The translations under genes were made by a program, and so were the position numbers. A DNA stretch of 11,064 bases from NCBI GenBank assembly GCA_035691285.1, contig DASSJI010000047.1, positions 1-11,064 on the forward strand. Reading direction: 5' to 3'. This document shows, in pieces, positions 5,578-11,064 of this stretch (positions are counted from its first letter, which is position 1; the number at the start of each line of letters is the position of its first letter). This DNA comes from DATFEN01 sp035691285 (lineage in GTDB: Bacteria > Acidobacteriota > Vicinamibacteria > Fen-336). The notes beneath the pieces are model-generated. The model searched no databases, was not told where the DNA came from, and saw only the letters and a list, made by a program, of their open reading frames with translations.

Positions 5578-5622
5578 CATCAGCAGGGCCGGAGCCAACC
5601 GGCCACAGACGATCCACGGACA

Positions 5623-5657
5623 CGAGGCGCGCCGGCCGCGAGGCCGGCGTTGCCTCG
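5623..5657 (+). terminator. Strong GC-rich hairpin with GCGA tetraloop
   Basis: CGAGGC (5623-5628) pairs with GCCTCG (5652-5657), and GCGCCGGCC (5629-5637) pairs with GGCCGGCGT (5642-5650) around the GNRA-type loop GCGA; one T is bulged. That gives about 15 pairs. Only TTT follows. It lies 46 nt after the repeat-protein stop and 27 nt before ATG 5685, leaving the downstream SD region free. It is likely a terminator/attenuator or a 3'-end stabiliser that lets the two neighbouring genes be expressed at different levels. Confidence 0.5.
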
Positions 5658-5684
5658 TTTCCGCATCCTGGAAAGGCAGGCCGC

Positions 5685-8627
5685 ATGCGCATCGCGACGA
5701 GGTCGAAGCTGGTGGCGGCCGCCATCGCCTGCTGCGTCGCCGGCCCGGCGCAGGCGCAGTTCGCGGCCCTCGAAACCGACGACCTGCGGCTCGTGTACAT
5801 CTCGCCCACGATGTCGTTCGTCACGCCCCACGCGGCGCGCTGCTTCGAGAACTCCATGGGCTTCCAGCGGCGCCTCTTCGGCTATTCCCCGTCCGAGAAG
5901 GTCAACGTGCTGCTCCTCGACCTCCAGGACTCCGGCAACGCGTCCGCCGGCGCCGTCCCCCGGAACAGCCTCCAGGTGCAGCTCGCCCCGCTCCAGTTCA
6001 CGTTCGAGACGATGCTCGCCAACGAGCGCATGAACACCCTGATGAACCACGAGCTCGTCCACATCGTGACCAACGACAAGCCCGGGGGCTCCGACCGCTT
6101 CTTCCGGGGCCTGTTCCAGGGCAAGGTCACGCCGATCCCCGAGCAGCCGGAGTCGATCCTGTATTTCTACCTCACGAACCCGCGGATCGCCGCGCCCCGC
6201 TGGTACCACGAAGGCATCGCCGTCTTCGTCGACACCTGGATGGCAGGCGGCCTGGGCCGCGCCCAGGGCGCCTACGACGAGATGGTGTTCCGCTCGATGG
6301 TCCGGGACGGCAGCCGCTTCTACGACCCCCTCGGGCTGGCCTCCGAGGGCACCAAGATCGACTTCCAGACCGAGACGAACTCGTACCTCTACGGCACGCG
6401 CTTCATGAGCTGGCTCGCCGGTCGCTACTCGCCCGAGACGCTCGTCACCTGGTTCACGCGGGGGAAGGGCAGTCGTGGCTACTACTCCAGCGACTTCGAG
6501 CGCGTCTTCGGGACCCCCCTCGACGACGCCTGGCGCGCGTGGGTGAAGGACGAGCACGCGTTCCAGCAGAAGAACCTGGAGGCCATCCGCCAGTATCCGA
6601 CCACGCCCTACAAGGACGTCTCGCGGCAGGCGCTCGGCTCCGTGTCCCGTGGCTACGTCGATCCCGAGCGCCGCGCGCTCTACGCCGCGCTCAACTACCC
6701 GGGGATCGTCAGCCACGTGGCCGCGATCTCGCTCGCGGACGGCTCCGTCGCGAAGCTGCGCGACGTGAAGCAGCCGCGCCTCTACGCCGTCGCCTCGCTG
6801 ACGTTCGATCCCGACCAGCAGACGCTCTTCTACACCACGGACAACGTGGGCTTCCGCGACATCGTGGCCCTCGACACCCGCACGAAGAAGGCGCGCGTGC
6901 TGATGAAGGATGCGCGCATCGGCGACCTCGTCTTCTCGCGCACGGACCGCTCGCTCTGGGGCATCCGCATCTACAACGGAGCCTGCACCCTCGTGCGCAT
7001 CCCGCACCCGTACAAGGAGTGGAAGCAGGTCTTCACGTGGCCCTACGGCGAGGTCGTGTACGACCTCGACCTCTCCCCGGACGGGAAGCTCGTGTCGTTC
7101 ACACACGCCGCGATCAGCGGGAAGCAGTCCGTGCACGTCGTCGGGGTGGACTCGCTGCTCGCGCAGAGTCCCGCGCCGCTCAAGGAGTTCGACTTCGGCA
7201 CGGCGATCCCACAGGGCTTCGTCTTCTCGCAGGACGGTCGCTACCTCTACGGCAGCTCCTACTACACGGGCGCCGCGAACATCTTCCGCTACGAGATCGA
7301 GACCGGTGCCGTGGAGGCCGTCAGCAACACCGAGACGGGATTCTTCCGGCCGATCCCTCTCGGCGGAGACGAGCTGCTCGTGTTCCGCTACACGGGAGAG
7401 GGCTTCGTTCCCGCCCTCATCGAGGCGAAGCCGCTCCAGGACGTCAGCCCGATCACCTTCTTCGGCCAGGAGCTCGCCGAGTCGCATCCGGTCCTGAAGG
7501 ACTGGAAGGTGGGCTCCCCGGCGGAGATCCCGCTCGACAGCATGGTCAAGCGGGACGGACCGTACCGGTCGTTCGGCCGCATCGGCCTCGAGTCCCTCTA
7601 CCCGGTCGTGCAGGGCTACAAGGACAGCGTGGCGCCGGGCCTGCGCGTCAACCTCTCGGACCCGCTGAACTTCAACAACTTCGCACTCTCGGCGTCCTAC
7701 TCGGTGGACGACGAGCTCTCGGACAGCGAGCGCTTCCACGGCCAGCTCGACTACCGGCGCTACGACTGGAGCGCCAGCGCCCGGTACAACCCGGCCGACT
7801 TCTACGACCTGTTCGGCCCTACGAAGACGAGCCGCAAGGGCTACGCCTTCGGCCTCGGCTACGATCGGACCCTGGTCTGGGACATGCCGCGCACGATCGA
7901 CGTGAAGGTCCGCGCCGAGTACTGGGGCGATCTCGAAGAGCTGCCCGACTACCAGGGCGTCCCGACGACGTCGGACACGCTCTTCCAGGCGTCGGCGCGC
8001 CTCCACGGGCGCTACGTCCGCAACTCGCTGGGCTACGTCGACGACGAGAAGGGTCGCGAGTGGGACATCGTCGTGGGCACGGAGGTGGCCGACGGCAAGG
8101 GCTACTTCTCCACGTACGCCGACCTCGATTTCGGCTTCGGCCTCCCGCTGCGCCACTCCTCGGTGTGGCTGCGCAGCTCCGCCGGCTTCTCCCCCGGCGA
8201 CCTGGACCAGCCGTATTCCAACTTCTTCTTCGGCGGCTTCCGCAACAACTGGGTCGACCACCGGGAGGAGAAGCGCTACCGGACCCAGCCCTCCTTCCCG
8301 GGGGTGGAGATCAACGAGATCTCGGGCCGGAACTACGTGAAGTCCCTGTTCGAATGGAACCTCCCGCCGATCCGCTTCCGGCGAGCCGGCTCGCCCGGCT
8401 TCTACATCACGTGGGCGCGGCCGGCCCTCTTCGCAGGCGGGCTCGTGACGAACCTGGACGACGCCGGGATCCGCCGCGAGCTGGCGACCGTCGGAGGCCA
8501 GCTCGATTTCCGCTTCACGATCCTCTCACGCCTGGACATGACGCTCTCCGGCGGCTACGCGATGGCCCTCGAGGACGGCTCCTCACCGCGGCACGAGTGG
8601 ATGGCATCCCTGAAGGTGCTTAGATAG
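5685..8627 (+). CDS. Secreted zinc-metalloprotease-like / beta-propeller / C-terminal beta-barrel protein
   Basis: The 980-residue product starts with a Sec signal peptide (1-25, cleavage expected after AQA at 23-25). A gluzincin-like domain of the peptidase-MA type (about 30-300) has NHELVHIV (H122, E123, H126) and RWYHEGIAVF with E176 as likely third zinc ligand. Residues about 320-600 contain repeated propeller-like blades with FDPDQQTLFYTT, LSPDGKLVSFT and FSQDGRYLYGSS, as in TolB/WD40-like PD40 repeats. From about 625 to the end there are many alternating aromatic beta strands separated by Gly/Asp turns, ending in EWMASLKVLR, consistent with an outer-membrane beta-barrel. It is inferred to be an outer-membrane protein carrying a protease and propeller on one face. 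A purine-rich AGGCAGG precedes the ATG. The PrsW gene begins 3 nt after the stop, so the two are translationally linked. The substrate is unknown. Confidence 0.85.
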   Translation: MRIATRSKLVAAAIACCVAGPAQAQFAALETDDLRLVYISPTMSFVTPHAARCFENSMGFQRRLFGYSPSEKVNVLLLDLQDSGNASAGAVPRNSLQVQLAPLQFTFETMLANERMNTLMNHELVHIVTNDKPGGSDRFFRGLFQGKVTPIPEQPESILYFYLTNPRIAAPRWYHEGIAVFVDTWMAGGLGRAQGAYDEMVFRSMVRDGSRFYDPLGLASEGTKIDFQTETNSYLYGTRFMSWLAGRYSPETLVTWFTRGKGSRGYYSSDFERVFGTPLDDAWRAWVKDEHAFQQKNLEAIRQYPTTPYKDVSRQALGSVSRGYVDPERRALYAALNYPGIVSHVAAISLADGSVAKLRDVKQPRLYAVASLTFDPDQQTLFYTTDNVGFRDIVALDTRTKKARVLMKDARIGDLVFSRTDRSLWGIRIYNGACTLVRIPHPYKEWKQVFTWPYGEVVYDLDLSPDGKLVSFTHAAISGKQSVHVVGVDSLLAQSPAPLKEFDFGTAIPQGFVFSQDGRYLYGSSYYTGAANIFRYEIETGAVEAVSNTETGFFRPIPLGGDELLVFRYTGEGFVPALIEAKPLQDVSPITFFGQELAESHPVLKDWKVGSPAEIPLDSMVKRDGPYRSFGRIGLESLYPVVQGYKDSVAPGLRVNLSDPLNFNNFALSASYSVDDELSDSERFHGQLDYRRYDWSASARYNPADFYDLFGPTKTSRKGYAFGLGYDRTLVWDMPRTIDVKVRAEYWGDLEELPDYQGVPTTSDTLFQASARLHGRYVRNSLGYVDDEKGREWDIVVGTEVADGKGYFSTYADLDFGFGLPLRHSSVWLRSSAGFSPGDLDQPYSNFFFGGFRNNWVDHREEKRYRTQPSFPGVEINEISGRNYVKSLFEWNLPPIRFRRAGSPGFYITWARPALFAGGLVTNLDDAGIRRELATVGGQLDFRFTILSRLDMTLSGGYAMALEDGSSPRHEWMASLKVLR

Positions 8628-8630
8628 GGC

Positions 8631-9638
8631 GTGGTCCGGCTTCTCGTCGCCCTGCTCCCTGTCCTCGCGTTCCTGGCCGCCCTCCTGCTGATGGACAGCT
8701 TCAAGCTGCTGACGCGGCGGTCGGTCCTGCAAGCCATCGCCGCGGGCGCGGCCGCCGCGCTCGTCGCGGCGCGGCTCCACGGCGCCGTGATCGACGCCTG
8801 GCCGCTCTCCGGGGCGGCGCTCTCGCGGTACGTGGCGCCCCTGACGGAAGAGGCCTTGAAGGCGCTGTGGGTCGTGTGGCTGGTCCGCCGCGATCGGGTC
8901 GGATTCCTCGTCGACGCCGCGATCCTGGGCTTCGCGGTGGGCACCGGCTTCGCGCTGGTCGAGAACGTGGAGTACCTGCGCGCGCTCGCCGAGCCGCGGA
9001 TGTTCCTTTGGATCGTCCGCGGCTTCGGCACCGCGGTGCTGCACGGAGCCACCACCGCGATCCTGGCGCTCGTCGCCAAGGCATTCGCCGACCGGCATCC
9101 CGAGCGCCCCCTGACAGCGTTCGGCTCCGGTCTGCTCACGGCCGCCGCCCTGCACTCGCTCTTCAACCACTTCGTCCTGCCGCCGCTGGCCCAGACCGGC
9201 CTGCTCCTCCTGGCCCTGCCCCTCGCCCTCCTCCTGGTCTTCGAGCGCAGCGAGCAGGCCACGCGGCACTGGCTCGGCGTGGGGCTCGACGGCGAGCTGG
9301 AGCTGCTCGAGTCGATCCTGTCCGGCGAGGTGTTGACGACGCGGATCGGTCGCTACCTCAAGTCGCTGAAGGCCCGCTTCCCTGGCGAGGCCGTGGCGGA
9401 CATGCTGTGCCTGCTCCGGATCCACCTGGAGCTGGCCATCCGGGCCAAGGGTCTCATGCTCGCACGCGAGTCGGGCCTCGCCATGCCCGTGGGCGAGGAC
9501 GCCCTCGCGAAGCTTCGCGAGCTGCACTACCTCGAAGGGTCGATCGGGCGCACGGGCCTGCTGGCCGTCAAGCCCATCCTGCGGCGAAGCACGCGCGACC
9601 TGTGGCAGATCTACAAGCTGGAAGAGGCGGGAGCCTGA
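8631..9638 (+). CDS. PrsW-family intramembrane protease with C-terminal extension
   Basis: The 335-residue product starts with GTG 8631. Multiple membrane helices cover about residues 1-205. PrsW-family motifs are present: APLTEEALKALW (E73, E74, K77), FAVGTGFALVENVEY (E111, N112, Y115), the H138 region GTAVLHGATTA, and ALHSLFNHF (H175, H180). The family's founding member in Bacillus makes the first cut in the anti-sigma factor RsiW. Residues about 206-335 form an extra soluble, helical domain beyond the usual PrsW core, with the conserved-looking YLEGSIGRTGLLAVKPIL near the end; its role is unknown. The gene follows the metalloprotease/barrel gene by 3 nt, so the two are probably made together. 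Since a membrane anti-sigma is encoded in the same direction upstream, that protein is a plausible substrate, but this is inference. Confidence 0.9.
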   Translation: MVRLLVALLPVLAFLAALLLMDSFKLLTRRSVLQAIAAGAAAALVAARLHGAVIDAWPLSGAALSRYVAPLTEEALKALWVVWLVRRDRVGFLVDAAILGFAVGTGFALVENVEYLRALAEPRMFLWIVRGFGTAVLHGATTAILALVAKAFADRHPERPLTAFGSGLLTAAALHSLFNHFVLPPLAQTGLLLLALPLALLLVFERSEQATRHWLGVGLDGELELLESILSGEVLTTRIGRYLKSLKARFPGEAVADMLCLLRIHLELAIRAKGLMLARESGLAMPVGEDALAKLRELHYLEGSIGRTGLLAVKPILRRSTRDLWQIYKLEEAGA

Positions 9639-9661
9639 GCGCCATCCGTCGCAGCGCAAGG

Positions 9662-9679
9662 CCTGAGCAGGAGCTCAGG
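9662..9679 (+). terminator. Compact hairpin after the PrsW-like gene
   Basis: CCTGAGC (9662-9668) and GCTCAGG (9673-9679) form a perfect 7-bp stem with loop AGGA, 23 nt after the stop. No T tract follows, so terminator activity would be non-canonical. Confidence 0.35.
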
Positions 9680-9689
9680 GATTGAGCGT

Positions 9690-9723
9690 CCGGTCCACCT
9701 TTGCCTTTCACCCCGTGGATCGG
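9690..9723 (+). other. Second potential RNA hairpin
   Basis: CCGGTCCAC (9690-9698) pairs with GTGGATCGG (9715-9723) over 9 positions including one G-U, with a pyrimidine-rich 16-nt loop. It lies 10 nt after the first hairpin. It may be part of a tandem 3'-end structure. Confidence 0.25.
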
Positions 9724-9830
9724 ACCCCGTTTCCAGCAACGACTTAGCCGCGCCTGTTCCCCTCGGGCACGCCCGGCCCGTCGATTGCAGACCGTGAGGT
9801 CGGAGTTGCTCGAGAGGGAATCAACCTCGT

Positions 9831-9835
9831 GAGGG
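9831..9835 (+). promoter_or_regulatory. Shine-Dalgarno supporting the GTG start of the TonB-like gene
   Basis: GAGGG lies 7 nt before GTG 9843. The alternative in-frame GTG at 10050 has no comparable site, so the long N-terminal form is preferred. Confidence 0.5.
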
Positions 9836-9842
9836 TCGTCGA

Positions 9843-10913
9843 GTGATAACGTTGGGGCTCCGATTGGAACGAGGTCAGGCCGCCCGGGCGCTGCCGAGGC
9901 GCGCTGAAGTCGTGGACCACGATCCGCTGGGATCACTCCTGGCCGAGCTGCGACAGGAGCAGGTCGCTCGAGCGCGGGTCGGCCGCCGGCAACTTCCCCA
10001 GGCAGGACTCGAGCTCCCCGGCGAGTTCCCCATCGGCCCGTCGACCCCGGTGTCGCCGTTCGGTGGGCTGCTGGACGAGCTGCGGCGGCGGCCAAGGCAG
10101 CGGAGAGCCGACGCCGAGGCGCGAGCGACTCCTCCGCGAGCGCCCCGCCCGGCCGTCGAGCCGACGCTGCAGCTCGAGACCCGGATCGTCACGGCGGCGC
10201 TCCTCCCGTCTCGGCGGCGGCTCTCGTGGCTCCTGCCGATGTCCGTGTTGATCCACGCGACGCTCGGACTGTCGGCCGCAGTGCTGCGGCTCATGACCCC
10301 CGAGCCGCTTCCGATTCCCGCCGGAGGGGTGAGAGCATTCCTCGTCGAGCCCCCCGGCGCGACTCCGCCGCCACCCCCCCCGGCGCCCGCGCCGAAGGGT
10401 ATCGTCGCCCGGCGCTCGCCCGATCCCCCGCCGGACCGGCCGAAGCCGGCCCTCACGGCGCCCCGCGAAGAGCCCGAGCCGATCGCCCCGGAGCCACAGC
10501 TCGACCTGGCCGCCGTGGACGGCGTGGCGGGAGGAGTCGAAGGCGGCGTGCCGGGAGGCACGTTCGGCGGGATCGTCGGGGGCATCGTGGGAGACCTGCC
10601 GCCGACGCCGCCTCCGCCGCGACCGCCGGTCCGCCTCGAGAAGGGCGTCAAGGAACCGAGGAAGGTGAAGCACGTCGACCCGCGCTACCCCGAGATCGCC
10701 GCGCGCGCCAACGTCCGCGGCATCGTCGTGCTGGAGTGCCTCGTGAGCCCGCAGGGGCGCGTCACCGAGCTCAAGGTCCTCCGGAGCAGCAACCCGCTTC
10801 TCGACGAGGCGGCCGTCGAGGCCGTGAAGCAGTGGGTGTACACGCCGACCCTCGTCGACGGCGTGCCCGTCGCCGTGATCTTCACCGTGACGGTGCAGTT
10901 CCAGCTCAACTGA
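9843..10913 (+). CDS. TonB-family energy transducer with long cytoplasmic N-terminus
   Basis: The 356-residue protein has one membrane helix (about 128-149, WLLPMSVLIHATLGLSAAVL), a Pro-rich periplasmic segment (about 152-222, with PPPPPP), a Gly-rich stretch GGVEGGVPGGTFGGIVGG (230-247), a second Pro-rich part, and the TonB C-terminal domain (about 275-356) with DPRYPEIAARANVRGIVVLE and VKQWVYTPTLVDGVPV. TonB couples the proton motive force, through ExbB/ExbD, to outer-membrane transporters; no exbBD or receptor gene is in view. The roughly 127-residue stretch before the membrane helix is much longer than in classical TonB and contains two similar motifs, PLGSLLAELRQ (28-38) and PFGGLLDELRR (72-82). 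Start choice rests on the SD; the first 20 codons look less GC3-biased than the rest, so the shorter GTG 10050 start stays possible. The C-terminal domain is certain. Confidence 0.88.
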   Translation: MITLGLRLERGQAARALPRRAEVVDHDPLGSLLAELRQEQVARARVGRRQLPQAGLELPGEFPIGPSTPVSPFGGLLDELRRRPRQRRADAEARATPPRAPRPAVEPTLQLETRIVTAALLPSRRRLSWLLPMSVLIHATLGLSAAVLRLMTPEPLPIPAGGVRAFLVEPPGATPPPPPPAPAPKGIVARRSPDPPPDRPKPALTAPREEPEPIAPEPQLDLAAVDGVAGGVEGGVPGGTFGGIVGGIVGDLPPTPPPPRPPVRLEKGVKEPRKVKHVDPRYPEIAARANVRGIVVLECLVSPQGRVTELKVLRSSNPLLDEAAVEAVKQWVYTPTLVDGVPVAVIFTVTVQFQLN

Positions 10914-10930
10914 TTCGAGCACGCGACCCG

Positions 10931-10954
10931 GCCGCGCGTGGTACGCTGCGCGGC
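10931..10954 (+). terminator. Hairpin between the TonB-like gene and the right-edge kinase
   Basis: GCCGCGC (10931-10937) and GCGCGGC (10948-10954) form a perfect 7-bp stem with a 10-nt loop, 17 nt after the TonB-like stop. There is no T tract, and GC-rich context makes chance stems common. Confidence 0.3.
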
Positions 10955-10976
10955 GAGCGATGCGGGGAGCGCCATC

Positions 10977-11064
10977 GTGAAGGACGCGCTCGCGTCCGGG
11001 GAACGCCTCGGCGCCTACGAGGTGATCGACCGGCTCGGCGCGGGGGGCATGGGCGAGGTGTACC
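10977..11064 (+). CDS. Ser/Thr protein kinase, N-terminal fragment (runs off right edge)
   Basis: GTG 10977 opens a frame of 29 codons to the window end: VKDALASGERLGAYEVIDRL followed by GAGGMGEVY. The glycine-rich ATP loop (LGAGGMGEVY, 20-29) identifies a PknB-like kinase. GGGGAG lies 6 nt before the GTG and supports this start; an ATG at 10960 reaches a stop after six codons and is excluded. The rest of the kinase is outside the window. It is 63 bp after the TonB-like gene, in the same direction. Confidence 0.88.
   Translation, partial: MKDALASGERLGAYEVIDRLGAGGMGEVY

Larger units (their letters stand above)
9639..9842. other. 204-bp intergenic region between prsW-like and tonB-like genes
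   Basis: No gene is seen here. It contains two potential RNA hairpins near its left end (9662-9679 and 9690-9723) and a Shine-Dalgarno for the TonB-like gene at its right end. No convincing -35/-10 pair was found, although transcription of the TonB-like gene probably starts here. Confidence 0.5.

Noticed and set aside
5594..5625. CAACC upstream of the protease gene as an ECF promoter
   Set aside because: At the required spacing the sequence is ACGG, which does not match the -10 seen at the other two sites.
5580..8261. An 893-codon open frame on the minus strand, and a 1072-codon frame on the plus strand from 5405
   Set aside because: Both overlap the metalloprotease/barrel gene, which has a signal peptide, catalytic motifs and an SD. 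The alternative products are low-complexity Arg/Val/Glu or Arg/Pro-rich strings.
9821..9850. A CAAC-containing stretch before the TonB-like gene as a third ECF promoter
   Set aside because: After CAAC the 16-nt spacing leads to AGTG and not TGT(A/C), and it would place transcription start inside the coding sequence.

Overview
The window is high-GC bacterial DNA with dense, well-formed genes. The most likely source is an Acidobacteriota-type soil bacterium. This is inference from three traits: eukaryote-like Ser/Thr kinases at both edges, a TonB protein with a Gly-Gly-Val/Ile-rich spacer, and the mix of partner-switching and ECF regulators. No rRNA, tRNA, phage, IS element or CRISPR array was seen.

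Left part, minus strand (1-3285): a truncated Ser/Thr kinase N-terminus, a short intergenic stretch holding the frameshifted remnant of a VapB-type antitoxin, then a four-gene operon read leftwards: RsbW-like HATPase, STAS antagonist, FHA-GAF-PP2C phosphatase and a small lipoprotein. The three regulators are the core of a partner-switching module: the kinase phosphorylates the STAS protein, the phosphatase reverses this, and FHA and GAF provide inputs. The FHA domain suggests a link to Thr phosphorylation by kinases such as those at the edges. No sigma-B-like target lies in the window.

Right part, plus strand (3393-10913): an ECF sigma factor and its overlapping membrane anti-sigma factor, a membrane-anchored Ala-rich protein with three near-identical 54-bp tandem repeats, a 980-residue secreted zinc-metalloprotease/beta-propeller/beta-barrel protein, a PrsW-type intramembrane protease starting 3 nt after it, and a TonB-like energy transducer with a long cytoplasmic extension. 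A second Ser/Thr kinase begins at the right edge.

The most interesting reading is an envelope-sensing locus. A CAAC-N16-TGT(A/C) motif with ECF promoter geometry occurs before both the sigma gene and the repeat-protein gene. The anti-sigma factor has one small-residue-rich membrane helix, and a PrsW-family protease, a family known to cleave an anti-sigma factor in Bacillus, is encoded close by with the outer-membrane protease. The individual families are recognisable; the linkage between them is a hypothesis.
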